Positions 23,886 to 36,464 of a DNA stretch of 64,000 nt are shown here, one piece after another. The notes beneath the pieces were generated by a model. That model did not search any database. It had not been told where the DNA came from and was given only the letters and a program-made list of their open reading frames with translations. Within the stretch, counting starts at the first letter, position 1; the number at the start of each line of letters is the position of its first letter. The stretch comes from Lunularia cruciata (Eukaryota; Streptophyta; Marchantiopsida; Lunulariales; Lunulariaceae): assembly GCA_948567375.1 (NCBI GenBank), contig OX419756.1, positions 72,022,552 through 72,086,551 of the forward strand, read 5' to 3'. Made by a program: the position numbers and the translations under genes.

Positions 23886-25786
23886 TGTGACAACCCGGCA
23901 AATATCACTTTTGCGGTAATCGGGTAAGTAAAGTTTGTTCCCGCAGAGATACGAGTCAGAAATGTCCAAATACGAAGCAAAGTAACAATTTCAGTTCTTC
24001 CTTGAGTTCTTCTTTAGTCTCTTAGGTAGAAACCACACCCAGAAGAGAGTAACAAGCACTGACTTGCAGTCTTGTCACAAATTAACACTCCATAATCACA
24101 ACTTCATCAAATCTTTCCAAACAATCTTGATTGTGATGATTCAGGCTCTCCCAAAAATGGCACTTCACTGCAAAACAACTTTGCCTCAGAATTGTGTTCT
24201 ACCCCTCCACTGAAGGCACAACTTCCTCGATCAAAATTGCTTCACATCAACTTCGCACTGCACTCACAAATGCAGAATACTACCAACACTACAATTCCTT
24301 TCAGATCTGTCAAGGCATTGCTTTGATTGCACTTCACTCAGGATCAAACACACAGAATGAAGATCAAGGCTGTGGAATCCAACATCCAACAAGCACTCTG
24401 ACTTGCACTTTGAATTTCTCCAAACATTCACAAACACAATTACAAAGTTGATACTCGGAATCAAGCTCAAGCGACGAGCACTGCTTCACAGCACTTCGCT
24501 TTATCTATTCTCAGAAATAATGAGCACTGAACAACAATTTCCTGCAAATGCCACTCTTAAATAGTGATCAAATCGACAGTTCTAACAACTATACCGTTCT
24601 ACAACAACTGTTCTAACCTGCAGATCTGAAATGACAATGCACCTCTTCATATCTGCCCCTTCAAATCTCAAATCGGTTACTAATCCGATTCGATGTCTAC
24701 TTCTTCCTCGGCTTTCAAACCCGAACCCGAAGTAATCTTACTTCCTACTATTCTGTCCTCGGGTTTCACAACTCTTAATTCCTCCACTAATTCTAACATT
24801 TCTCCTTCCTAATATGAAATTCCTATCATAGTTAAGCCTTCTAAATCTTTATCTCCCGACCCACTCTTCTCTAAAGTGTCAAATGTCAAATCCGAAGACA
24901 CCTGCACTCCTATCTCTCTTACCTCGGGTTTAACTACTATCAATTCCTTTACTAATTCTATTGTGTCATCATCAAGAATTGTAATTGAAATCATGAATAT
25001 ACTATCTACACCTTCAATTTGTAATCCACTTTCTCCTAATCACTCATGTTACTAACCCGAAGACACTTACAGTCTGATCCTGCACTTCGGGTTTATTCAC
25101 TACTGCTATTTCTCCTTCAATTCAGGTTCCATCTTCAATTAGAACTGAAATTGAAATCATGTGTATCCTAACTATCTTCTTTCTCTACTCTAACTTCCTC
25201 TAATCCCTCTGGCAAAACTCCCAAAAACATCTTCATTGCACTCCGAGGTCCGGCTACCTCTGATTTAGTCATTTTCATCTTGAGGCGAAGTCTTATGACC
25301 CGAAGTCATGTAAACCCGAAGTACGAAGTACAAAATCCGAAGTCACATTGACCCGAAGACACTTTGACCCGAAGTACACTTACTCCAGAAACTTCAAATG
25401 CTTGTAACTTCTTCTACAGATTTTGCGATTTTGGTGGCAATGGAAAGCCCTGAACGAGACGCTTCCAACAAGATATATCACGCTTGATTTAGACTTGTGT
25501 GCATTGAGATATGGCCCCCGCAAAAATCCTGACTTGTAACTTCTATTTTTCTTTCGGGTTTGCCCTCCTTAACGTCTGATCCGAGTTTTTCCCTCCTCTG
25601 ACAGGAAGTAAGCTTCTTCTTGTCTGATCCAGTCCGAGTCCTTCTTCCTCTTACATGAAATTGACTTCCGCAGGTCTGATCAAAACACAAGTTTCCACTC
25701 ATTTCTTCTCCATTTGGTTTCAATTTGGTTTCAGCAAGCCATTTTTTCTTCAAAACTCGTCCAAAATGAAAAATGTGGGTACCACA
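23886..25786. mobile_element. Probable solo LTR of an otherwise absent retrotransposon (G)
   Basis: A 1901-bp block starts TGTGACAACCCGG and ends GGGTACCACA, giving TG...CA ends and a TGTG/CACA inverted terminus, flanked by an exact 5-bp duplication GTTGC. It has no coding frame longer than about 90 codons, no primer site and no internal repeat of itself, fitting a long solo LTR. It retains CpG and is visibly richer in G and C than its surroundings, unlike the decayed A copies, so it is probably recent. The motif CGAAGT/CGAAGA occurs seven times in 25286-25375. Orientation is not certain; the TGTGACAACCC end suggests forward. Confidence 0.75.
25286..25375. repeat. Clustered CGAAGT motifs in G
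   Basis: Seven copies of CGAAG(T/A), most preceded by CC, within 90 bp at irregular spacing (4 to 15 bp between). Further CCCGAAG copies occur near 24725, 24890 and 25060. Confidence 0.7.
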
Positions 25787-25791
25787 GTTGC

Positions 25792-26826
25792 TATGTTTTT
25801 TGGTGGGTAGTTCTTAGAGTGGGATTTGTGAAATATTTTGGTGGATCCAAAATGTTGCTCTCAACTATTCCAACTCAAATTCACCATTCAATGTGCAAAT
25901 GCTTTTGTCAATAAACTTAATGGTGGGTTTTGTAGTTTTGCATTGGTGTGGTGGTTCATTTCCATAGATAAGTGCAGCAAAGGAGATATTGCAAGTTATG
26001 GAAAATGATCCTTGCCGCACTATAGCAACCAAGAAATTGATTGGGGATCAAGGAATTTTACTCTAAAAAGGTAACCAAAATTCTGCAATGGGAGATCAAG
26101 TACTTGGTTGAAGTGCAAGAGGCTCACATTTGGATGTAGAACCAAGACCTTTAGACTCACATTTTGGATTTGCAACATGGATAATCATTAGGGAAATTTG
26201 GAAAAGGGTTTAGGATGGCTTCTTCCATGCTTAGCAAAACAAAAGAGGAAAAATAGTTCCGCATGATGATGCACCATTATGGCCAAATATTGGATTATTT
26301 GGAGGACTCCAAGCATTTTTCATAGATTCACGGTGTGAACTGCAAAAAGCACTTTCAAAAATCCATTGCTTTGAGTTTCATGGCAACAATTTTTATTTGG
26401 GAGGAGCAAGGATTTCCTACTTCTATGATACATGATAAGCTTTACAAGAAATGGTTGAAAATGTAAAAAGAAACTCGGGAGTTGAAGAACAAAGTCTATT
26501 GGAGAAGGTCTCATGAAGAAGGAATATGGCAAAGAGTGAAGAACTATAGATGATAAATTGAATGGAATGTACACACATTTTGCTAGAATGGAAGCCTTGT
26601 TTGGGAATAGAGCAAACATTAGTCCAAATACTTTGGTAAGTTTGGGAGATTTCAATCCCAATTTGTGTAATGCCATGAGGAGGTCCATGAAGATGCCAAG
26701 GAGGGTTCTCAATTCCCATCTCTCCTAGACTTGGTGCTTCTGGACTTGTGCTCCTAATTTATCCTAAACACCCAAGGAGTGGAAAGTATACCTAGTGTTT
26801 ACATGGATAATGGAATCTGATCAAGA
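25792..26826. other. Unclassified sequence, no supported gene
   Basis: No recognisable domain on either strand; the overlapping reverse frames at 26320-26719 are hydrophobic shadow-like frames. A 40-bp segment is tandemly repeated with period 48 at 26777 and 26825. Confidence 0.4.
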
Positions 26827-26865
26827 GTGGAAAGTATACATAGTGTTTACATGGATAATGGAATT
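26777..26865. repeat. Two-copy 48-bp tandem duplication
   Basis: The block starting GAGTGGAAAGTATAC occurs at 26777 and again at 26825 with one base different over 40 bp. Confidence 0.85.
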
Positions 26866-27480
26866 GTATCACCTAAGGAGGAGCACCAATTTGTTGCACC
26901 AGTATCACCTTTTATTACACCACCTCTACTAACTTCTACAAGGGATGGATCAGACGGTGCTTTCCTCAACCAAGAAGGAGAGTGTGATCCAAAGAGGAGG
27001 AAAGGTGGAATATCAATAAGGTATCACAAATGTCACCTAGTCTATCATTTTCTCAAGATTTAGCAAAGATCACCATGTTGAAGGCTAATATTATAGAATC
27101 CAAAGAGAGGTTACAACTAGCTAAACTAAAAGCCACCAACATGAGAAAAAGAGAGAGAACATTGATGAAAATGGAAGCTGAGTGTGTTAGATTAGAGACA
27201 AAAAATATGAAAGTTGAAATTGAGTGTAGATAAAAGGAAAGCTAGGGCAAACAAATATAGGTTCAAAGAGATGAATTTAGAGTCAAAGTGCACTCATGAA
27301 ATCCAAATGAGTCTCCTATGGGCAGGAAAATCTCCTAAGGAAATAAGTCAATATTTCAAAGTTCTAACTGAAGTTCAAAATAAAATGAAGCCTTTTGCTA
27401 CAAGTTACAATTTGGAGCCAAAAAATCCTGCTCCAAATGCATACTCCAATGATAGTGCATACAATGTCATCATAATGTAA
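26827..27480 (+). pseudogene. Unrecognised, broken coding region rich in Lys and Glu
   Basis: Three overlapping forward frames (26827-27063, 27030-27233, 27214-27480) follow one another in different frames with no stop-free run over 90 codons. The second and third are highly charged and helix-prone (for example KERLQLAKLKATNMRKRER), compatible with a coiled-coil tail. The succession suggests one ancestral protein with frameshifts. I do not recognise the family; a transposon-associated or duplicated gene fragment are both possible. Confidence 0.35.
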
Positions 27481-28149
27481 CTTGAGTATGTTTTATAATT
27501 AAGATGAGTTAAAATTGACTTGTATTATGTAAGACTATGTATTATGACTACGGTGCGTGTTGATGCTCATTGGCGTTGGATGTCATTGCATGGTGGTGCC
27601 TCATCCTGCCCAATGTCGTTAGGTGCCACACATTGAAGTTTGTGCCAAAGCAAAGTAGCACCAATTGGGTTCAGGCCAACGTGTGATGCTGCCCATTGTT
27701 GGCAGGTGGCGCCAAGTGATGTTGATTCAAGAGGGCATGTAGCCGCCCAATGCCACAGGATACCACTTGTAGGTGTGCATGCATAGGCGCCAAGTGATGC
27801 CCAATTATAAATTTCAATAATTTTGCAAAGTGCCAAGGCACAAGTGATGTGAGGAGTAAGAGTGTAGCAAAGTGTAAATAAAAGTAGAATAAAAAATATG
27901 ATACATATCACATGATAAGAGATATGAGAGTTTGACAAAGAGAAAATGAGAATGGAAATTAAAGTATGATGAAGAAATAAGATGTGTATAAATTTATAGC
28001 CATTAAAGTTAGTCACTATGCTGGAGGAAAAAGTGGTGAAGAAGAAGAGGGAGATGCAACATGGTGTCATGTGTTGCTACTACATCCTCAAGTTTGCATT
28101 GATATACATGATGTTGAATCCTAAATAGACACAATAACCACCAAAGGTG
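27481..28149. other. Unclassified sequence with degenerate short repeats
   Basis: 27550-27800 holds loosely repeated words such as GCGCCAAGTGATG and GCCCAATG, but no regular unit. The reverse frame 27567-28070 appears to be chance. Similar short words recur near 63690-63980. Confidence 0.35.
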
Positions 28150-28920
28150 TCACTCTCTCTTATTCAAGTGTTGGTGCTTAATATTGCTAGCAAGAAGGGA
28201 ATATGAGTCATTATTATAAGAACTCAGTCTACCACACATCCACTCTTCTTTTGCCCAACTAACAGTAGGCCTATCATCATGGATAAATCTATTGATAACA
28301 CTCATCAAGGGATCAAATAACCAAGTATATGATGTTCTCTCCACCCTATAAGAACAAAAGTAGGTAGGATGGATAACACTATGTGGATTGTTCTGATAGG
28401 AAGAGAGTGCATAATTGTCAAAGATCAAAAGATCAAGAAGAGGTAAACGTGAGTGAGATGCTCATATGGTCTAAGTCTAAGTCCTTTGAACTCATCATCT
28501 TGTTGGACATCTACAAAACACAAATAAGCCTTGAGGCAAGACCCAATGTGAACTCTCTCTAACAATTCAACCACTACCACATGCTCTATAGCAACCACTC
28601 CACTCCATCTAGAGTAAGATCTATCCACAAGACAACCTTAAAGTGTAACAAAAAAAACTAGATGAAATAGCTAACACCAAGATGTGCTACCCACCCTATA
28701 GGCCTTGATTGTGTGTGAGGGCACAAGTGATGCCTAGTCATCCAACTCTCCCATGCATGGAAACCAATGCTAGTACACAACCATAATGATGCCAAATAAG
28801 TAACATCCACAACAATAATCTTCTTTTGTAGGAATCTTGGGAAAAGAATATGTGGAATATACTCTCCTAGTAGACAAAGCCTCTCTCTAAACTTAGTCTG
28901 AGTCCCCTGAGTCACCACAT
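28150..28920 (-). pseudogene. Unrecognised decayed reverse-strand coding region
   Basis: Three consecutive reverse frames (28918-28658, 28628-28425, 28428-28150) have protein-like composition, with aromatic and basic residues, and are separated only by short gaps and frame changes. This is consistent with a single decayed protein. No known catalytic motif is visible and I cannot name the family. Confidence 0.35.
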
Positions 28921-29318
28921 TGTGAGGTAAGCAATGAGAGGCAAAAATCTAGGTCTCTCAAGTCACAACACTACGGGGCAATACATGGGTGGCGTTGGTT
29001 TGGGTATGCATCTCACTACGGGTCTGGCAAGCAATAATACATAGTCTTGGTCCAAGATGAGCCACATGAGCCCTCATCTAAGCTAGACTACTCTAACTCT
29101 TCTCTAACTAGACATGTGCATTCTTGCACCTCTCCATAGCAAATGCTAACTCTTGTGCATGATTCTATAATTGGACCCTATAACCCTCAACCATGGTAGC
29201 GACACCTAGGATATCCAAGTCCAAAACAACTAATCTCTACTTTCTCTCCATCACATAAGTAGTAAAGGTTAGATGACTCTCCTCCTTTGTAGCAAGAGTA
29301 TCCTCTTGCTCACAAAGG

Positions 29319-29341
29319 ACTCTCTCTCTCTCTCTCTCTCC
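29319..29341. repeat. Short CT microsatellite
   Basis: About eleven CT units in a row. It lies beside the 51-bp tandem repeats. Confidence 0.85.
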
Positions 29342-29372
29342 CTTTGTAATCTAACATGCTCCTCCAAGCTCA

Positions 29373-29545
29373 CCAATCTACTCTCATGCTCAAGCATTAA
29401 TCTCTCTTGCTTCCCTACACTCTCCAATCTACTCTCACGCTCAAGAACAATCTCTCTTGCCCCCCTAAACTCTTTAATCTAATCTTGCGCTCAAGCACTA
29501 ATCTCTCTTATTCCTTTACACTCTCCAATTTACTCTCTTGCTCAA
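29373..29545 (-). repeat. 51-bp tandem repeat, about 3.4 copies, coiled-coil coding on reverse strand
   Basis: Units begin near 29373, 29424, 29474 and 29525. On the reverse strand each 51-bp unit translates to 17 residues rich in Glu, Arg and Leu (for example QERLMLEHESRL), with hydrophobic residues spaced like a coiled coil. A stop and frame changes show it is decayed. It may be part of the same ancestral protein as the flanking reverse-strand remnants. Confidence 0.65.
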
Positions 29546-29993
29546 CTAAAAGTCTTTCTCAATCCTCAGCCACTTAGACACAATCATCTAAAACACGCAT
29601 TATGTCAACAAAACAAGGAGGTGAAAGTACTCTAAAGTGCAAGGGGTGAGTTGCCTTCTCCATGAATGGAGTAGGGCAAGAAAAGGAGAAAGAACTATCT
29701 CAAAGGATAAAAATGGAGAAAGAACTCTCTCCCTAAAACTATCATTCAATAACCTCACTACTTAGTTGGCATGTGTCTCAAAAAAAATCTGTTGAACACT
29801 TATTCACAAGTGTTGAATATAGTCTTCCATCAAATAAAAATCACTTTCAATCAAGTAAACACAAAATTTCATTAATCAAGGTATGTTAAAGTAACTCATT
29901 TATTAAATCCAATAATGGTGTATACAATAGAACTTTGTATGTTTTCAAAAAATGAGAACATACAAAAATATACCAAAAATCAAATCAAATCAG

Positions 29994-30383
29994 TCACTCA
30001 TCATCCTCGTCCTCTCCTTCATCAGCACTTTTGTCCTCATCCTCACTCTCTTTATCCTCATTATCAGCAACATCCTCTTCATTGCATATAATCTCCTCTT
30101 CTCCATCACTCAAGTTGAACACTTCCTCCTTAAGAATGTAACCTCTCTCCATGATGAGATGAGTGAGTATCTCCCCAAGAAAAGTCACTCACAATGTGTG
30201 CTCCTTAGGTATCCTCAATTGGCTTTGCAAACTCCCCACCTTTGTAGGGATAGCTAAAAATGCTAAGTCCTTCCAATCATAATCCTCTATACCAAATCTC
30301 CTCAACTTTATTTTGGTGTTGAGAACAAAATGCCCATGTAAAATCTTAGGCCAAATAGTTGGTGTCACATGTGCACCCATCAA
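29994..30383 (-). pseudogene. Unrecognised reverse-strand fragment with acidic C-terminus
   Basis: Two reverse frames, 30383-30189 and 30188-29994, are in the same register and separated by a single stop codon. The C-terminal half is very acidic, rich in Asp and Glu. It probably belongs to unit E. The region 29546-29993 shows nothing supportable. Confidence 0.4.
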
Positions 30384-30605
30384 TTAAACAAAAGCTCTTA
30401 ATGTAAGATATACACATTGCTTTGCCAAATGCTCTTTACAATCCTATCTCTTGTGGAAACCAATCTGAATAGATGTGTAAGGAATAATACTCCTTCTTAG
30501 TGTCCTACTTCTTTGCATTGCAAGTGCATCTCTAACTATATCCACAGTCAATTGAAATTACCTCCCTTTAACCAAACTTGTGCAAGATGTCATCCATATA
30601 TACAT

Positions 30606-30693
30606 TGCTACACAACATACACCGCTATCAACATTACACACTATAAAAACACAACTCACATATAGGTCATACATGGACTCTTAAGTGCCACAA
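30606..30693. repeat. Fragment of repeat E, second copy
   Basis: Matches 1-90. It ends where homology to the family-A terminal region (63160 onward) begins, so it marks the downstream limit of the reverse-strand family-A copy. Confidence 0.5.
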
Positions 30694-31020
30694 TAATCAA
30701 TGTGTTCACAACTTGAATCACACTCAATCAGAACAATACTTGATCTATCACTCAACAATCTACCAACAACTTGGTATTGATTACAGTCAAGCCACACTCA
30801 TGCTAGCTAAAAGACTCTAGGTGATGGCTCATCAGCCTCTATTCACCATAGCCAAGAACTCAAAGACTGAACATCAAAGAAGTGAGCTCTCTAGAGCTAC
30901 AGTTTGAAATTATACCCCTTGGTCTTGACCTAGATCTCCAACCCTAATGGTCCTATTGGTGTCATATCCAACAATGTGAATGGTGCAAGTGACGATGGAC
31001 CCTACCATGTAGTCAACAAC
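30694..31020 (-). repeat. Family A terminal region at the 3' side, truncated
   Basis: Matches 63157-63490 on the same strand and the forward copy near 5890-6010. Only the outermost part is present; the rest of the LTR expected to the left is replaced by repeat E. Confidence 0.55.
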
Positions 31021-31646
31021 CCAAGTATTGTTCCAAGTATTTGCATACATGATCCTTCCAAACAACCCTATCACATCCTTCTAGCACAAGGACTCTAGAT
31101 GACAAAACCTTGCGCATTCTCAAGATAGTGCGGCTTAAAAAAACATCAAGTCCCATCCATGTTGTCTATTGTAGATATATATAATCACTAGGATGAAATC
31201 AACGGATTGAGGGTCTATAACCTCCTCCTCAAATGGTAGCATAGCATAAGGTATCCCTATGATGAGCAATTGCTAAGTTCTCAAAGGCCATTGGCATCAC
31301 TCTTTGAAAGATCTTTGCCCATTGAGAACATGCGCTCATCTATACATCTAGATCACCCAAATCCAAAACTACAATAGCATCTTCACGAATGGCTATAGAT
31401 AAATTTGGATCATCCATAAAGTAGAAAGTAAGGAAAGAAGGATGCTAAGGAGGTTTGCCAACTGAATGGATAGCCCATGGCCAACCCAGGTAATGGGAGA
31501 TCCCAATCTCCCAAGTGGCCTCTCTACAAACCATATTTTTGCAATCTTCTCTTCACCACCTAAACCACTCTCTCTGCTAAGCCATTTTCCTCAAGGTGAA
31601 CTTGGGAGGTGGTGCAATGATCAATCAAACCCTTGTCGCACAAGAC
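31021..31646 (-). pseudogene. Family A 3' end of pol, little recognisable
   Basis: Lies between the integrase core and the terminal region of the reverse family-A copy. Only weak coding character is visible, for example around 31620-31500 beyond the second catalytic aspartate. Confidence 0.4.
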
Positions 31647-32621
31647 CTAAGACTCCCCCAAGAACTCAATACCTTGATCAGTCAAAACCTCAATTAGCAC
31701 ACCAAAATAACTAAGAACCCAATCCAAGAATGAGTAAGTTGTCCTTTTACTAGACTTGTCAAGAAGTGCCACCAACTCAATCCACTTGGAGAAGTGCTCC
31801 ACCATCACCAAAATGTACCAATGATGTCTCACAATCAACAATAAAGGTCAAGCAAAGTCCAAACTCCAATAGTAACCCAATCTCGTGATACGTAATAAGT
31901 GTAATTGTGACTTAGAAGCATTAAATGATTCTCTAACTTGGTAACAAACCACACATCTAGCAACAAAGTGCTATACATTGGTTTGTATCCGATGCCACCA
32001 ATAATGACTCTAGAGTAAGCTATATGTACACTTTACTCCAAAATGTCCTAGCTTCCTATGAGCATGACGGACCAACTATGGTCTCTAAGATGAAAGTGGT
32101 TCTACTTGCACCCTACTATCCTCCCTTTGATCTCCTCATCTATCTCACCATGCCAACATGATCTGGTCTGATCTTATTGGTTGGGACATGGGTCTCTACT
32201 CAACCCATTTGTATCACGGTTCACCACTCCAAGTCTATAAATGACCATGAAATCATATTCCTAAAAAATCAAAGCCCATTGTGCAAGCTTCCTTGAAAGA
32301 TTAACAAACTCCATCAACCACTTTGATGGTTGATGATCAATGATGAGAGTAAAGGGGTTACCAAGTAGGTAACATTTGAAATGTGCTATTGCTTATACCA
32401 AGCACTCTCCTTCATATGAACTATACTTTGCATCTGCTAAATTGTTAGAGTGACTAGGATAAGCCACCATAAACTCCTTCCTCTCATCATCATGATGGGT
32501 GCTCCAAGCCCCAACACACTCCAATCAATGTAGACATAAATGGTCATCCTTTGATTGGTCTCCTCAAAATAGGAGCAGATGTCAACCTCTCCTTGAGCTC
32601 TAGAGGAGCTCTCTCCTACTT
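31647..32621 (-). pseudogene. Family A RNase H and integrase (decayed, reverse copy)
   Basis: Reverse-strand homologue of 4705-5865. The open piece 31841-31647 contains WYILVMVEHFSKWIELVALLDKS and VLTDQGIEF, the integrase core around its second catalytic Asp. The zinc-finger region lies near 31940-32080 and the RNase H near 32260-32620. The coding is interrupted by the solo LTR at 32622-33335 and continues upstream at 33336. Confidence 0.75.
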
Positions 32622-33335
32622 TGTCAGCAAGCCTATCTCTTACTTAGGATGAACATCGAATAGCTATTATGGTAGCGCACCATGGACTAAGAAGGCAAAG
32701 AACCCCAACTCCATCATACTTCTTCAAGGCTAACACTCCAAGACTCAAGACATTGCTCACTTAGGAATTCAATGAGAGAGAGATAGTTGCAAATGAAAGG
32801 ATTATGAGTACCTTCTCACCCCTAGTTTATATACTTGTGAAATAGTTATGTACCAAATTTATTAATTATTGAAGTAACTCAAGTTACTAGACTAAAACTT
32901 AAATAAAGTCAAAAAGCTAAAGGAATATGAGAATACTCATGAGAATATTTTCCTAATCATGTGGTCTTATCTTGACCCAATCACTAAGTCAAGGGTTCCT
33001 TCACATGGGGTTTCCTTGGACTATAGAAGAATTTGAAACAAAAAGGCTTGTGGGTCCAAGAGTTCTCAACTCTTTCTTCAAAGTCAAACACCTAGGAATA
33101 ATACCAAGTCAATACACTAGAATCCAAAATAGTAATGTGTATCTTTTTCATTTTCTCTAAAGTAAGTGAACTTACTTTAGATACATCTTAGCCTCTATCT
33201 TAGCTATGACTAACTTTAGCTAATCATGACTAATGTAGAACCATCCTTCATCTCTATATAAATAATATCTCTCAAGTACTTATAATACCAAACTAAATAT
33301 CTCAATAGCACATACATGCACAAATGGGTGTTGTA
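32622..33335 (-). mobile_element. Solo LTR of family C
   Basis: 714 bp reading TGTCAGCAAGCC to GGGTGTTGTA on the forward strand, in line with C LTR ends apart from point changes. It splits the family-A reverse copy between RT and RNase H. Flanks (ACTT and GCTC) do not match. It is an old, diverged copy. Confidence 0.8.
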
Positions 33336-33796
33336 GCTCTCATCTCCCCAACACCACTCTTGTGTAAGATTGGTCAGCACTATCAAGGCCTTGGCAATGA
33401 CACTAAATCCTTTAACATAACGGTGATAGAAGTTTACTAACCCAAGGAATGCTTGCACTCTTCTCATATTTGTAGGTTGAGAAATATGTGCAATAGCCTC
33501 CAACTTTGTCTGCTAAACACCAAGTCCTCCAGGATAGATAGTGTGACCCAAATACTCAATCTGCTTGTGGAAAAATCTACATGTCCCGAGATGTAATTTG
33601 AGTCCATCTCAAACACCTCTAACAAATTCTCTCTTGTGTTCCTCTATAATAGTGCTATAGACAAAAATGTCATCAACATAGCACCAAGCAAAATCCAATC
33701 CAACTAGGATCCTATCCATGATCCTCTAGAGCTTGGTAGGAGTGTTCTTTAACCCAAATGGTAAGAATCTCCATTGATATAACACATCCTTGCCGT
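33336..33796 (-). pseudogene. Family A reverse transcriptase, second part (reverse copy)
   Basis: Contains the intact catalytic box YVDDIFVYS on the reverse strand near 33690-33650 and, in the open piece 33503-33336, the FLGLVNFYHRYVKGFS connection segment typical of Ty3/gypsy pol. Frames change at least once between them. Upstream coding resumes at 36465 after insertion F. Confidence 0.8.
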
Positions 33797-34414
33797 TGTC
33801 ACGGGGATCATATGGTCTTGAGAATGTGTGAGGCACCTGGCTACTTGCGCTTAGACTGCTCTATTTTTCAGTGACTCAAAAGCTTTCTTGTAGTTTGACA
33901 TTGTCTCTAATCCTTGCCTTGATGGCAATTCCCTTTTTGCTGGAGCAACTTGTCTGTGATTGCTCCTAACTGTAGGCTCTTCTTAAGGGCTTTTTGTAAT
34001 GGGTTTCTTAGGTTAACATTGACCTTCATGTACCACTAAGGACTGTTCATGTTTTCTTAATTTTTGGGTTTAGGTTTTTGGATCCAATGGGGTTTTTTTA
34101 ACAAGTCACAAGCTATGGGCCAAATTCAATTCAGTGCAAACTGATCAGTGATTTGATTTGCTTGTAGGTATAGGACTGGAAGCTCCAAGAATGGAGTTTG
34201 TTCTTCCTAACATCCTTCACAATATAAATTAAATACATTCATTCACAAGAACCACACAACGTTCACCATAGCATCAAGCCTTGCAATTTATAAGTCCACT
34301 TGGGAAAGCCAACCAGCTCCAGAATAACACAATGATCTCTCCTAAGTTTCTACAATTGTTCAAGTAGGCAAAGGAAAGAATCAAATACAACCAAGTTCAA
34401 ACCTTGTTTTTTCC

Positions 34415-34529
<115 letters not shown>

Positions 34530-35284
34530 CCAGTTCAGGCCAAGCTCCAACTCTTCAAGAATTTCTCCTTCTTGTCTCTCTATCCAGGCCAAACTCCAAC
34601 TTTGGGAATTTCTTCTCTTCTTCTGCCTCTATCTAGGGAAAACTCAACTTTGGGAATTTTCTCTCTTCCTCTATCACTCTATCTTCAAAATATTTTTCCT
34701 CCTTTCTTTCTCTCTCCAGTCCAGATCAAACCCCAACTTCAAAAATTTCCTCTCGTCTCTTACCTCTCTACTCAGTCCAGACCAAACTCAACTTCAAAAA
34801 TTTCCTCTCTTTTCTTACCTCTCTGTCCAGGCAAGCATACCCTATCTCCTCCGTGAATTCACTCTTGAAACCCTCTCCCTTTGAGAATTGCCTACCTCTC
34901 CTCTGTCCAAACCTTCTTATTCTAGAGAATTTTTGCCTCTAGCTCTTCCTTGCACTCTTGAAAGTTCTCCTCTGTAGCTAAACCTCCTTCAAAAAATTTC
35001 CACTCTCATCCTCTCCAAGCAAACCCATACTCTCAAAAATTCCTCTCTTCCCTACACAAAAAGCACTTTTCCTTTCAAAATTTCCTATCTTGTGTCCAAC
35101 AAGCGCACTTCTCTCAAGAATTTCTCCTACTGCCAAGTCACAGTCCAAAAAACCCCTTCTCCTTCAACAATCAGCCCTCTCTTCTCTTGTCTCTCTCTCT
35201 CTAGGCCAAACCCTTCACTTTGAGAGTTGTGTCTCCTTCTTCTTGCCTCTTTGTCCAATCCAATTCTTTCTTTTCCAGAATTTT

Positions 35285-35520
35285 CTCCTATCCAACCTTC
35301 TCCTTTGATTATTTCTTCCTATCACACCTCACTCTCAAAACCTTACTCAATCCAAGTCCTTCTCCTTTGATAATTTCCTCTTGTCACACCTCACTCTCAA
35401 AAATCTACACAACCCAAGTTCTTCTCCTTCAATAATTTCTTCCCATCACACTTCACTCTCAAAACCTTTCTAAGGTCAAGTCCTTCTCCTTAAATAATTT
35501 CTTCCTATCACCTCACTCTC
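35285..35520. repeat. About 62-bp tandem repeat, roughly four copies
   Basis: Units share CCTTCTCCTTTGATAATTTC-like starts and a CACACCTCACTCTCAAAA-like end, with 10-20 percent divergence between units by eye. Confidence 0.75.
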
Positions 35521-36166
35521 CTATCCTTGAACCCTCAAGCTCTCTTCCTTCTTTGAATGATCTCTCCCCTCTGCTTGTTAGAGTCCAAAAGCCAAATTCT
35601 CCTCTCCTCTGTCCAGGCCACTTCTTGTCCTTTTTCTCTCAAAAATTCTCTCCTCTCAATCTTCCCATTTTTCTAGTCTTTTGTTCTATCAAAAATCCTT
35701 TTCCTGGTTCCTTCTTGTCCTCCTTCGCAATTTCTCTTTCCTCTTCTCTCTTTTAGATACTCTTCTTGTATTCCCTTCCTAAACTCTCTTGGAAAACCCT
35801 TCCTCTCTTCACTCTGCTCCCCTTTTGTCTTTTGATATCCCTCCCTTGTCACATAAGCCCTCCTTTGAGAAAACTTTCTCTTCCCTCTTCTATCCAAAAA
35901 GCCACCCAAGAGTTCAGCTAACTCTTCTTCTTGTCTTGTCCTATCGGCTGATACTAAATGAAGGCTTCCTTCCTCCAATCGTGAAGTCTCCCTCTTTCCT
36001 TTTTTTCTTTCCCTTCTCCTTTCTACCCCCTATCCTTCAATAGATTCTCCTATCTCTATCCAAACATTTCCCTTTGATATTTCTCTTAACCTAAAAACCC
36101 TTCTGCTTTGAGATATTATCCCGGCTGCCAATAACATAAAACTCCCAAAGCACAATAAAATAAAAT

Positions 36167-36325
36167 AACTTCTGAGCTTATAGTAACACAAAATAAGTCC
36201 CAAGCTTATTGTAACATAAAAATAAGTCCCGAGTTTATTGTAACATAAAATAAGTCCATGAGCTTACTATAACATAAAATAAGTCCTTGAGCTTATTGTA
36301 ACATAAAGTAAGTCCCAAGGCACAC
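36167..36325. repeat. About 32-bp tandem repeat, five copies
   Basis: Units resemble AAATAAGTCCCGAGCTTATT followed by GTAACATAA, with small length differences. It lies near the right end of F. Confidence 0.85.
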
Positions 36326-36464
36326 CAAACTCCAGAGCATTACAACCCTCACCTCCAATAATCTTTCCATTCCAACCCCATTACCAATACTCTTCTAAAA
36401 ACTCTCAAAATACCTATCATACTAACTAGTGCTAATGCAACATGCGGATTGTTTTCCCGACAAC

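Noticed and set aside
26320-26719. Two overlapping hydrophobic reverse frames
   Set aside because: They overlap in different frames, lack motifs and have no conserved relative in the window.
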